Assembly (NCBI GenBank): GCA_964017185.1
Contig: OZ024871.1
Location: forward strand, 31,922,488 to 31,986,487
Length of the DNA stretch: 64,000 bases
Origin: Rugalucina vietnamica
Lineage: Eukaryota; Mollusca; Bivalvia; Lucinida; Lucinidae
Direction: 5' to 3'
Both the position numbers and the translations under genes were made by a program. The notes under the pieces were generated by a model, which saw only the letters and a program-made list of their open reading frames with translations, ran no database searches and was not told where the DNA came from. Of this stretch, positions 33,514 through 43,815 are shown in pieces. The first letter of the stretch is position 1. Every line of letters starts with the position of its first letter.

Positions 33514-34109
33514 TTGAATGTGGTATAAGGTGATTTCAGCATATTTGTTCATACCGGAGTGAAATAATTATGTTGTTATCTGAAATTAGGTTTATAGAGG
33601 ACTGATCATCCTGCCTATAAACTAAAATCGGTCCACCTTCATATCATGCGCAATAATTACATATATCGCAGAAACATCTTTTTAATATGTAATTTAAAGA
33701 ACTGGATAGTTGTCTCATAATTTTTGTATATTTTATGAAATGTGATGTTCAAAACAATGAAGGGTGAACTTTACAGTAAAATTAAAGATGATGCCATTAA
33801 TGCATTAGACCAAAGATATTACATAAAACTTAAAAAGTAATGGTTTGTAATGCAGAGGATGAGCAGTCATGGGTTGATTAAAGGTGGCACTGCCGAGAAA
33901 TGCCTTTAATATAAAATAAAAATAATTAATAAATAATGTGGATCACTGAAAGTTACCCTGAATGTCTTGCAACGATATTATATCACAGACGATAACTCTA
34001 TACCTTATAACAAATTGCATAAAATGTATGTTTTGTGAAAAATACAAACAAATATATTTAATCAAATGCTGTTTTGAGGACAAAACATTTTCAAAAGGGG
34101 CGGGAAATT
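33514..34109. other. AT-rich interval, nothing recognised
   Basis: No coding frame, no match within the window, and no structured element seen. Confidence 0.35.
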
Positions 34110-34668
34110 TGTGACAAGGGAAAAATAGTAAACTATGCTTTTGATGTAAAGTTGGTACATCTATACATTTCAGAAGAGAAATGGTGGTACTAGTTGTCCA
34201 ATATGAGCAGAAGTAGTAAACAGATGTACAATAATTGTTTAAGTTGAACTCTAAAGATACCTAATTTATAACATATAAGTGTTGAGCTATTAACGAAAGA
34301 AAATGTACAAAATACTAAATTATTCATAAGTGACAATCTGGGCAGTATGTCCATTCTCCAAACAAAAGAAATCTTTGTAAAGAAAGTTTTACTCTCTGCA
34401 TCAGATCAGTCTTAGGCTAGATTTTGGAAAGGCAACATCTTATTTTAAAGTGGAGAAAATAATAAATACAAAAAAAAATGTGACTTTAGAGAGAATTTAG
34501 AAAATGCAAGGGCTTCGGCCCTTGCCTAGAAAATATGTGGAAACAGGACATGTACAGCTACATTCAGATATGTGTTTCAAATGTTTTAAGATGAACCAAA
34601 GTTTTATTACATGTATTAAAAGAATAAATGAAAAGAGAAGAAAGACTTATGTCTCAATTTAACTTCAT
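34110..34668. repeat. Direct repeat R, copy 2
   Basis: Near-identical to 30629-31166, including the hairpin at 34506-34525 and the AGACTTATGTCT end. Three more GATATC palindromes follow at 34738-34800, so the order array-R mirrors the left side. Confidence 0.85.
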
Positions 34669-34800
34669 TGTCAGCAAAAATTGTGCAATTAGAAGAAATC
34701 TCTAAACAACAAGATCTAAGGAAATACACTTTTATACAGATATCCAAAACTAGAGTAGATATCTTATTCATTAATAAAGTATATATTAGATATCTTGAAT

Positions 34801-36264
34801 AAATAGTAAAATGGCTTGCCATATTTTTACCATAGTACTTATTTATATAAATCTTATTTGAAAATTATTTCATGAATACAGATTCTCACTTGCCAAACTT
34901 TAATCAAGCTGATGAAACAGCAAACAAAACAACATATTCTTATAATATTTTAGTTTATTGATAACTTTACTTTTGAATAAATAATTGTAACCTATTTAAC
35001 ATTTAAACAATGTCATGGCTGTTATCATAAGCATTTCAGACTTTATTCAAATATTTCATGTAACAGTTGAAAAAATGCTAATCACCTTTTGTCCCAGCTG
35101 GCGACTGAACCAGGATCTCTTGGTTGCTAATCCAACACTCTACCGCGTCGCTGTAAAAGCCGGCTTGTATTATACCTAGCACTACCACACTTCATAACAG
35201 TGATAAGACATTCACCAGAAGAAAATAAGAAAATTATCTTGAAATAGGCTCCAACAGTGGAACTTCTGCAAATTGTCAGTTTTATCCGTTTCCTATCCAG
35301 AAATGCATGGAAAAGTTATTCAATCGGAATTTTTTATAATCAAATTGAAACTAGATCCAGACCTCCAGCTGTTGTTTACAATCTCCTTGTATACACAGTA
35401 GCATTTGTCATACAGCTTCAGTTCCATGCGTGTATTTAGTGATTTTAATGGGAAAAAAGTTTCACTTTACACATCACCATTTCAAACACGAAACTTACAA
35501 TGAAATACAAAATCCTGCACACCTGCACTTCGCATACTGGTTTAAGAGATATTATATTTTGTTGCTAGATGATGTTTCTTAAGAAAAGTCTCTGATTCTG
35601 CAATATTAAGTCATACAGCTTATGCATTTGCTCTCATTTTTGGGGCGCTCGGCTCAGCCAGTCAAAAAGCACATCACTGACACATGTCTAAAGTGCATTG
35701 TGACGTCAAGGCATGAGCTGTGTGACATCAAGGTGACGGTCCAGTTTTGGTAACTCACCGTGTGTCAACCATGTGTAATCTTTTTTATTCAATCGGATAT
35801 TCTCTTGATCAAATTGAGCCATCAAAATGATAAATCAGTAAATCAAAAATTCATTTTGACGGCTGACCCGCCAGACTAGGGCTGAAAGGGAACGTAGCGG
35901 AGTGAGGTTTCAAAACAAAATTGAAACGACAAGGTCTGCAATGGTTTAAACTTACTCTTGTGGGAGATCGAGACTAATCCCCTCCGATCAAGCCCCCCCC
36001 CTCCCCCCCCCCCCCGCCCCCCCTTCTGTGATATTGTCAAATTGACGTTTCTGCAATAAATTATTCTGATTCTGAACGAGGACGGTTTCGCAACTACCAT
36101 TTACCTATCATAGTTATACCTTGTTCAGTGTTCTGTTCTTATCTTCTATTACTTCCAGTAATGAGGTTCTGTGAGCCTCGAGCATCGAATCTTCTCTTTC
36201 AAGGTGCGCGGTGTCCGCCATCTTGTAAATTATTGTGTTGCCATAACAACACGCACTTGTTTAT
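34801..36264. other. Intergenic with tRNA-like fragment and C-run
   Basis: Contains a tRNA-derived fragment at 35090-35165 (minus: GCGACGCGGTAGAGTGTTGG head and GGTTCAGTCGCCAG) and a C-rich run at 35991-36022. YY1-like GCCATCTTG lies at 36218. No gene supported. Confidence 0.4.
35991..36022 (-). repeat. C-rich run, G-quadruplex potential on minus strand
   Basis: Runs of 10, 14 and 7 C separated by single T or G. The complementary strand has four or more G-tracts within 32 bases, enough for an intramolecular G-quadruplex. Confidence 0.75.
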
Positions 36265-37308
36265 GGGTAAGTGTATTCCTTGGACCAAATCCACTTGGAC
36301 CGCTGGACTTGGACCAGTCCAAGTGAATATCAGATGGACCAAACAGGGTATTCCTTGGACCAGGTAATCCTTGGACTGGTCATTTGGAAGTAATAAACAT
36401 GTTAAAATATGCTATTAAAATGCATACTTGATAATGCCTTATCAGAAAGTGGATCCAAAATATCTTGTAGGTCTCAGATTCCTAAAATATTTTTGGGAAA
36501 AAAAGTATCATTTGAATTTATAACAAAAATTTCCTGAATCTAGATTTTTTTTTTCATTTCTGAGTTTCTTTTTTATCTCTTCAGAACTGTGATAGTTTTC
36601 ATCCATCTGCATGTCATAACTTTGTGAGAGTTGATGGACAAGCAACATGACACTTCTAACACCTTTTATAAATATCCCTGTGTGTATGTTGTTTCAACTG
36701 ATTTTGACACCACTGTATATTTAAAGATGATCTTTAATTAAAGATCCATGTAAAAGTTTTGCTTTTATTTTTAAATTTTGGTAATGTGGAAAAACATGAA
36801 TTTAGACTTGTGAAAAAATTAATCAGCTAGCCACAGAGATTGAAAACAAAAGATTTTGAAAGTCATAATGATTGATCATAGATATTAAATAACCAAAAAC
36901 TGCTGAATTATGTTTTAAATTCATCATTAACTAATCAGTTTTTTTTTGTTTTTTTTTAATCAGTTTTTTTGTTTTTTCTTTTTTTTTTTTTTTTAATTCT
37001 TTGTTATTTTTTATACTTGTTGTTCATACTAAGTCAATATCTGTTCAAATTTAGTGTTTGTTATTCAATAATAAAAAACACATCTAATAGATAGTGACTG
37101 GTCCAACAGGTATATCTGGTCCAAGGTTTACCTGGTCCAAGGAATACCCTGTTTGGTCCATCTGATTTGAACATGTTTATTAGTTTCAAATGACTGGTCC
37201 AAGGATTACCTGGTCCAAGGAATACCTTGTTTGGTCCATCTGATATTTACTTGGACTGGTCCAAGTCCAGCGGTCCAAGTGGATTTGGTCCAAGGAATAC
37301 ACTTACCC
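36265..37308. mobile_element. Non-autonomous DNA transposon, GGGTAAGTG ends
   Basis: 1,044 bp with ~145-bp inverted ends beginning GGGTAAGTGTATTCCTTGGA and built of reiterated CCTTGGACCA words. The flanks CTTGTTTAT (36256-36264) and CTTGTTTTT (37309-37317) form an 8-9 bp target duplication with one or two changes, suggesting hAT or Mutator type. The interior is AT-rich and noncoding. Confidence 0.85.
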
Positions 37309-37606
37309 CTTGTTTTTGCTTTTCATTGATAAAATCCGGACCTATCATTTAGCAGTCTAGACGGAATATTTCCATCGGTATTCCGTTAGACCTCTCTGTC
37401 ACGAGAGAGGAGCGAGGTCACGAAATGTATCGGAGTGCAGGTTAGCCAGCTGATCTATTAGCAGTCCAGTAAGCGACGATATCGATCAGCAGAAGCCCAC
37501 CTATGGAGGACCAAACTCCCCAACAGTGCCAACACCTCCTTTGCTCTCCGATATTGTGTTTTCTGAGAGGACTTTCGTCCGGAAGTAGAACACCGCGGCT
37601 TGGAGT

Positions 37607-38490
37607 TTGATGGAGGACAGGGTAGACGTAATGAAACGTCTTGATCATCCTGATTACGAGTATGTTGCTATACAAGGTCTGAAGGGTAAAGCCAGAATAC
37701 CTACAGATGACCCCAGATTGTCTCAGGGATCATGGTATTGTTTCTGGAACGTTGAAAATTGTTATTCCCCCATCAAAAAACATAGGATGAAGGTGCATCG
37801 GTACCAGAAAGATGATTATGAATCTGTGAGGGCAGATGCATTAAAATTTGCAAAGGAAAAGTATTTCAATGGCTACTCGTATACCCGTTCGGTTCATCTT
37901 ATTACATCTTTTATTCAGGACTCGGCAGATACACTGTAAGCACATCCCATCAAAAGCAAGTCGCTCCGTCTCTTCTGTCCCATGGATAACTCCTGAGATA
38001 AGGAGAGAGATTCGCAGAAAAATGTAACTCATGCAAAAGCTAAGAAAACTGATAGTGCAAAAAATAGATCTAAATTTAACACTTAAGAAGGGAAATTAAA
38101 GCCGATAATATAAGGAAGCAGTATGACCTGTATGTCAATAACTTGGTAGGGGATGTTAAGACTACCAGAGATTTTTACAGGTACATAAATAGTCAGAGGA
38201 GAATACCCTAGGCATCCCCCCTTTGAAAAATAAAAAAATGGAAGTGGTATTGCTCAATCAGATTTCGAAAAAGCAGAATAATTTAAGTAATAGTCAGTTC
38301 ACATATGTATTCACCAAAAATTAAACGGTACACAACCAAGTCCCACTTATGGATAGGTCGGCTCCGTTCATGGATGAAATTTTGTAGTAACAAAACTCCA
38401 TAAACTCCATAAAGGTCTGAACCCTTCTAAAGCCTTAGGACCTGGTGAGCTCCATACTAATGTCCTATAAGAATTGACAAAAGAATTAGA
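37607..38490 (+). pseudogene. LINE-B ORF2, endonuclease-RT linker
   Basis: A frame of 110 codons starting at 37607 runs into the linker typical of a LINE ORF2 (YQKDDYESVRADALKFAKEK, FITSFIQDSAD-type), and continues after a frameshift as HIPSKASRSVSSVPWITPEI and later GLNPSKALGPGELH. Several frameshifts and stops show it is dead. The first ~45 residues of the frame (to about 37740) may not belong to the LINE. The LINE is interrupted at 38491 and continues at 39085. Confidence 0.75.
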
Positions 38491-39084
38491 AAGGTACAAG
38501 TAGGCAAAGATCAGGAAAAGGCGCAATTAGAAAAAGATTCCCACTCCAAAAACCGAGGTGGGAAAAAAACCAAACTAACAATCAGGTACTTATACCATGA
38601 AACATATCGCAAGCCGAATGAGCAGCTATTTCCCCAATAGGTGGCCACTCAGTTAACTTAACTTAACTAAAAATATGAAAACACACATAAGGCGCCAACA
38701 GCACAAAAAAAAATTTAAACACCAAGACATAAAACAAAAAGAACCACCACAGAAGTATCGACTTGGAACGATCAGTAACACAAAGTTACTGGCGGGCTTA
38801 AACCGGTTTTACAGGTACCTAACCTCACCCTCAGCTTCTGCAATGGTTCATAACATTTAGTTAGTTCTTCGTCCTCTTGGTGAATCTCTAACTAGTCAAT
38901 GAATCATCAAGAACAAACAAATAAATCATGATAAACATCCTGATGAATCAAAAACCAGGACCCACAGATTGAGTAAGCTGCCCGACGATGGAGATCCCTG
39001 GGCGCCGAATAACCTACTAACTCCGGAGCAAAAGAAAAACACCAGTTGGACCCCGGTGGGCCAAGCAACAGACAAGAAGCACAT
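38491..39084 (-). mobile_element. Penelope-like 3' tail inserted in LINE-B
   Basis: Reverse complement of 32915-33513 (AAGGTACAAGTAGGCAAAGA left, CCCGGTGGGCCAAGCAACAG right). LINE-B codons end at ELTKELE before it and resume at FQQSINTGEI after it. Confidence 0.85.
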
Positions 39085-39248
39085 CTCTTCCAGCAATCAA
39101 TCAATACGGGTGAAATCCACAAGGAATGGTCACTCGCTATTTAATATTTTTCCACTTTTCAAGAAAAGTGACAGGTCATCTTCACCAACATAATCAACAG
39201 CATGCATTCAGGAAATGGCATAGTTGTGAAACTCAGCTGACTACAGTA
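39085..39248 (+). pseudogene. LINE-B ORF2, RT start
   Basis: FQQSINTGEIHKEWSLA, then a frame slip, then LFKKSDRSS. After a small deletion comes QHAFRKWHSCETQLTTV. These are the first conserved blocks of a non-LTR reverse transcriptase. Confidence 0.75.
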
Positions 39249-39946
39249 ACAAGTTGGTTTCTTTAAAAAGAAACCAATGAAAAGGTCAGCAGCCGTTTGT
39301 TATAAGAGATTCCTTTTGCTCTAGATTTCAGTGTTGTTGTTTCTCTGGTTTGTCATTAATTTCGATGCTCATACGTTTCAGTTTCGTTTCCTATACATGA
39401 ATGTCGTTATTTGTTATAAACGCTTGACCAGTGTGTGTATATGTCACTCAAGGCATTGACCAAAATTTCTGATGTTATGGAATCAAAACCAATACTAAAG
39501 GAAACACGATTACAATCAATATGTCGATGTGTAGAAAACCATTTTGCGGTGCAGTCAATTTGTGACAGAGTTCTGAATTTTGACCTGCAGCCACACTACC
39601 AGAAACAGACACATGGGACCGATGTGATGGTCTAAAAGTCAGCCATATAGAGTTCCTATAGTTTCTGTACCCCTCGTCAGGGTATCTACGATCTAAACCT
39701 AGATGCGCTATGAAAAGCAGTCACCACGATCGAGACTGCTTGCTAGATTTTACCGCTATTTGACGGGGAGTGTCAACAATGGATAAATTTAATTGATTGT
39801 GGTTAACTGTCTAGTCAGTATAGACGGGTTCATTAGTTTTTATTAAGCGCTTTATGTGACAAAACGCGTAATCGAGGGAAAGCAGTCGACCATGGGTAAA
39901 AATTTCTTCATATTCAAAGTAAACACTGTGGAAAAGGGACCTTTTC
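39249..39946. mobile_element. ~0.7-kb insertion in LINE-B, type unknown
   Basis: LINE-B codons for CETQLTTV end at 39248 and INDWAKIL starts at 39947, adjacent blocks in this RT family, so the intervening sequence is an insertion. It starts with a perfect 24-base palindrome TTGGTTTCTTTAAAAAGAAA... (39254-39277). No coding frame or inverted ends recognised. Confidence 0.6.
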
Positions 39947-40023
39947 CAATAAATGACTGGGCAAAAATCTTGGACAAAAAGGGTCAGGTTGACACTTTCA
40001 TTTTGGACTTTGAAAAAAGCTTT
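39947..40023 (+). pseudogene. LINE-B ORF2, RT block ending at KxF
   Basis: Encodes INDWAKILDKKGQVDTFILD and FEKSF, the region leading to the first catalytic aspartate. The next residues of the block (DTPPHELL) lie after the hammerhead insert. Confidence 0.85.
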
Positions 40024-40397
40024 TAGGATCAAACCTTTATATTTTATTTTCATTACTGCAGCTGGCATTGTGTCGTGTGGCGGTCCTAAAAAGTCTCCCC
40101 GTAGATCATATCCATAGTGCAGATTATATTTTTCTTTCGGTCCTTTGAGATCAAAAAAGATATTCAGAGTGTTCAAAACACTTATGTTTAGAAACATACT
40201 TCTAAGCAATGTTTGTTTGACCCCGTTTAGGAATGTGCCTTTGATTTAGACTTCTCGTATAAATTGTCAAACTTGTAGTACAATAGTTCTGGCCTACTGA
40301 TGAGGGTTCATTACCCGAAATTGCGCAATATAGTCCATACTATCTCCTTTTGAATGTTTTTACTGCTTCCATAGGATCAAACCTTTATATTTTATTT
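40024..40397 (+). mobile_element. Hammerhead ribozyme element (retrozyme-like), 374 bp
   Basis: The insert sits between codons TTT (40021-40023) and GAC (40398-40400) of LINE-B. Removing exactly these 374 bp restores the frame and the conserved order KxF-DTPPHELL. Its first 26 bases (40024-40049, TAGGATCAAACCTTTATATT...) recur as its last 26 (40372-40397), so it is one 348-bp unit plus a 26-bp overlap. It has no protein frame of merit. It contains a complete hammerhead ribozyme motif at 40291-40336. A circular or tandem self-cleaving RNA copied slightly more than once around would give exactly this structure. Metazoan retrozymes and Penelope-like elements are known carriers of such ribozymes. 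Confidence 0.75.
40291..40336 (+). ncRNA. Hammerhead self-cleaving ribozyme (type I, short stem III)
   Basis: Stem I 5' strand GGCCTA (40291-40296); core CTGATGA (40297-40303); stem II GGGT/ACCC with loop TCATT (40304-40316); core GAAA (40317-40320); stem III from the palindrome ATTGCGCAAT (40320-40329); cleavage residue A40330; stem I 3' strand TAGTCC (40331-40336), pairing with one internal mismatch. All invariant residues are present and H17 = A is permitted. Predicted cleavage is between 40330 and 40331. The palindromic short stem III is the form that cleaves best as a dimer. Confidence 0.85.
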
Positions 40398-41026
40398 GAC
40401 ACACCTCCACACGAACTTCTTAAAAGCAAATCGTTTAGTAATGTTATAGGTGGAAAGACATTGGAATGGATAAATGCTTTTTTGTGCTTCAGGCAGCAAA
40501 TGGTAGTAGTTAATGGCGTTAAATCTGACTGGGCCTCTGTTGTGTCTGGTGTCCCACAGGGCACCGTTCTCGGTCCAGTGGTGTTCTCCTTGTACATAAA
40601 TGACATACCCGTTGGCATTGACTCTCAAATCAGGCTTTTTGCTGATGACTGTTTGTTACCGGGAAATTAAAACAGTAGAAGATACATTGAAACTTCAGAA
40701 AGACATTGACCTTTTATGGAGTTGGGCCTGAAAATGGGGCATTAGATTTCAACCTGTCAAATGCAACAAGATGCAGCTGACAAATAAACAGATAATCAAA
40801 ATTGAGGCCTCCTACACACCCGAGGGTACAGTATTGGAAAATGTTGATAGCATTAAATATCTAGGTGTAACACTTACAAATGACTTGAAGTGGAATACCC
40901 ATATCATCATATCTGTACTAAAGCCAACAGAACACTTGGATTCTTGAGGAGAAACTTATTTTCTTGCCCTCGAGCTGTTAAAGAAGCAGCTTATAAAGGA
41001 CTGGTGCGCCCTGTCCTGGAATATGT
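40398..41026 (+). pseudogene. LINE-B ORF2, RT palm and thumb
   Basis: DTPPHELLKSK, then SGVPQGTVLGPVVFSLYIND and the catalytic box FADDC, then CNKMQLTNKQ and IKYLGVTLTNDLKW. After a frameshift comes NRTLGFLRRNLFSCPRAVKE and LVRPVLEY. Catalytic motifs are intact, but stops (for example after LLPGN and in WSWA*KWG) kill the frame. This is the CR1/Jockey-like LINE RT common in bivalve genomes. Confidence 0.85.
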
Positions 41027-41367
41027 GTTTCCAAGTTTGCTTCACTCGTGCGTTCTATGGACTAATTTTTCCCCCATCCGAACCCCTGGTGAAATAATGC
41101 CATTTGGCGTGTCACCAGTAAACTATACATATTATGGGAGCCGCATCGTGAGAAAACCGGATTTTTGCCTATGCGAAAACAAAGGCGCAGATCAGCTTCG
41201 CAGTAACTGCGCAGCTGATCAGCGCCTTTGTTTTCACCACTCGGATAGTACAATTCCTCTTCCTCTTAAATCCGAAATTTCAAGCTGCTAGCCCTTGTCT
41301 GTAACTGTACAGGCCGATTTATGTCGGACCTGGTCGGAAACCCCGAAGACCGGTTTTCTCGCGTCGA
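41027..41367. mobile_element. MITE-like insertion with nested palindrome in LINE-B
   Basis: LINE codons break after LVRPVLEY and resume with SSV near 41369. Inverted motifs GTGAGAAAACCGG (41149) and CCGGTTTTCTCGCG (41351), and an inner 61-bp palindrome 41175-41235 (GAAAACAAAGGCGCAGATCA... mirrored). A relative of its right end occurs at about 53630-53680. Confidence 0.65.
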
Positions 41368-41673
41368 GGTTATTGGAAGTTCTGTATGACCTGTAAAGGC
41401 TTTCAGGAGGAATTGGAGAAGGTACAGAGTCGTGCCGCTAGATTGGTAACTAGGAATTATACTTTCGAGGAAGGAAGTATGACTGGCATTCTTGGACAAC
41501 TCAAATGGGAATGTCTCTTTCTTACTTACAGTCTTTACATGGTGCGCTTGGTTCAAAACTCACCAATCATGACCGAAACGACCCGTAACAATGCGAACGG
41601 CGCACAAGTGACAGCGAAAATAATAGAGCGTGCCATAAAAAGTAAACAACGATTTTCATACGAATTACTGTGC
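41368..41673 (+). pseudogene. LINE-B ORF2, C-terminus
   Basis: FQEELEKVQSRAARLVTRNY, then GSMTGILGQLKWECL and the terminal IIERAIKSKQRFSYELLC with a stop at 41674-41676. End of the LINE-B coding region. Confidence 0.8.
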
Positions 41674-41889
41674 TGATTTATAGACGGTAATATTTCCGTC
41701 AGCCCACATCTCAGTATTTCTACCCTCCGGTTTTCTATTTGTACTTTCCCACATGCATGCAGCAAGCGAAAATCTCAGAAATTGTCCACAGGTCGCAGCG
41801 TTATTGCATAAAATTTAGAAAGTGCTATGTATTTGTTAAGTATCTACTGCCATACGCCCTCACGGACATTCTAGGCAGGTATGTACTCA

Positions 41890-42659
41890 CCGTGTCCATT
41901 CGAAACGCATGAAAAGAGGTCGTAACGCATGATCGGCGGCATTTTCACGTATGATTGCGGTAGTTTCCTTCAAATTCGCCGCCAGTTTTGGAGGAAACTT
42001 TAGCGGTAAGTTTTTTGTTTGTTTTGTTTTTGTTTTCTTGTTACTCCCATCAATCAATTTCTGATTATTCTTGGGAGGTGCACATTGTACACTCCGGTGT
42101 GTTTGCAGGATGAGCCTACATGCATGAGGATAGAACCTGTGTAGGGATCTTTAACCTGCACAGGGGATGACTGTCCCTGCACAGGGGGCCTCCAGTTAAC
42201 GTCCCGATCCGAAGGACGTTTTTACAAACTTTTATTTGAATTATTTAAATAGACCTTTCCAACGAACGATCTAGCCTATCCAGATCTACATAAATGCCTC
42301 TAATTGCCGAGTGTTCTACTGATGCATAGGCTTCGATAGGACTTGCAAACATTCGAGGAGATTATTGTTTTGCAAGTTCGGCCATACACGAAAATAACAT
42401 TCGCCCAAAAACGTTTCGTACTTTTCTCATTTTCTTCAAAGTTTTGACTAACTGTTGGATGATTTTGCTTTTTGACATCACACTTTAACTTAAGAAGCCA
42501 ATTTCTCATGATTTTTTTCCCGAACAACCACGGGTTAAAACAAAATACGTCAAAATTAAAGTAACGCACGATAATACGGCAACCTGGTCTTTCGAACTTT
42601 GCAAGTATTTACAATGAATAACATATTTTAAGGGGTAAAAGCAAGCCAAACGCTCATTT
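41890..42659 (-). repeat. Inverted segment pair, left copy
   Basis: Reverse complement of 57297-57858, almost base for base apart from one insertion at 42011-42218. An 89-codon frame (42300-42569, MRYFNFDVFCFNPWLFGKKI...) is preserved in both with two residue differences. The frame has a faint THAP-like spacing of W, P and F residues but lacks the zinc ligands, so I do not call a domain. Confidence 0.85.
42011..42218. mobile_element. SINE-like insertion in the left copy
   Basis: 208 bp absent from the equivalent site at 57735 and flanked by a T5 tract on both sides. It contains CCTACATGCATGAGGATAGA, GGGATCTTTAACCTGCACA and CGTCCCGATCCGAAGGACG, wording I associate with a widespread aquatic-animal repeat. 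No tRNA head was recognised. Confidence 0.65.
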
Positions 42660-43614
42660 GTCTCCAGTTTACACGTTTGGTGCTCGTCAATTGTACAAAG
42701 CTGAATCCTTGCTGTAAAACAGTAATTTGCTGACTATGTTGCTCGGTAGCTCTGTTGGCATAGCTATCAAAGAAGCAGAAGAAGAATGTGGCCCGACCAG
42801 GGCACGAACCAAGGGTCTCTCTCTTACCGTTTGAGCTTATAGTTAGTCCATTACTTTGAGACTGTCAGTAATAAATTACAGAGAGATTAAATCAAATATA
42901 TGGACAAACCTCCTCCCTTTCTACAATTTATCTATATTCTGATGTTGACCGAGTCATATAAATTACTGGAATGACCCCGAGTGGGTACTCTGACATTTTC
43001 GCCATCTCTATACATTTCGGTATTTTTGGGGTTTTCAGAAAAATGGCTATCTTGGGGGTAGGGAGCTATACCTTATGATCTAGCATGAGAACAGTTCTAG
43101 CTCGATTTTGACCTCTGGCAGATCAAAAGTCGTACGAGTTTATGGAGTTGCACGTGAAAGGTAAATCTGAATGAAATACCCCCTCAAGATATTTCGAGTA
43201 GTCCGTTGCACTTCCATAGAGACAACAGAGATATTAGCTTCAACAGCAAACTGTTATAACTCGAATAACCTTTTACGTGCAACTAATTAAGACTTGCCCA
43301 ATCTTTGATCCATCAAATGTCAAAACCGAGCTATGCAGTCTTGATATATATGCTAGACATGATATAATCCGTTACACTGATTGAAGTAGTCAAAACAATG
43401 GTGCTGACAGGATTAATAAGGAAGTATAAAATGCGTTTTATGGAGCGTCTCAAATCTTGTGCTCTCTTCACAATTAAGATGACCACCTACACCCCTTGCT
43501 TTAGAGTGCATACAAGATCTTTACATTTACAACCACTCAATTCCACTCCACACTAACTATATAAATGATCACCTACAAATTAAAGCTCACACTACTCTAA
43601 ATTGTATTTTTTCA
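42660..43614. other. Intergenic with a tRNA-like remnant
   Basis: A possible tRNA-derived remnant at 42790-42842 (minus: AAGCTCAAACGGTAAGAG and GGTTCGTGCCC). Otherwise unremarkable. Confidence 0.35.
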
Positions 43615-43815
43615 CAAGTAGTGGAGATGGAAACGTCAGGATTTTGAGACAATCCTGCACTTCCGGATACAAGTATGAGCCTTTCAGAATAGGTTCTTTA
43701 ATCCTTTCTAATAAATATTTTCTCGTTAGCCATCTCAAATTTGTCCATTTTCAAGGTGGCTAACGCAATTTTCAAGATGGCTGTCAAAATCATTTGATTT
43801 TACGTTTAATTGACA
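43615..43815. repeat. Inverted repeat partner of 48330-48505
   Basis: AGTGGAGATGGAAACGTCAG and AATCCTGCACTTCCGGATAC here are mirrored at 48440-48505, followed on both sides by TTTTCTCGTTAGCCA and TTTTCAAGATGGC. The pair encloses 4.9 kb holding the dead RTE-like LINE. Either two opposed copies of one repeat or the ends of a larger element. Confidence 0.55.

Noticed and set aside
30629..34668. LTR retrotransposon
   Set aside because: The repeats start with TG but I see no CA end, primer-binding site, polypurine tract, integrase or protease, and the enclosed RT is Penelope-like. Kept as an open finding rather than a call.
34905..34935. Second hammerhead core (CTGATGA followed by AAACAG)
   Set aside because: No stem II and no GAAA in place. 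Other CTGATGA hits (11049, 21570, 31598) also lack stem II or GAAA.
39811..40209. 132-codon minus-strand open frame
   Set aside because: It spans the border between LINE-B codons and the hammerhead element on the opposite strand, so it is a shadow of two unrelated sequences.
42300..42569. THAP domain
   Set aside because: Only loose W/P/F spacing; the C2CH zinc ligands are absent.
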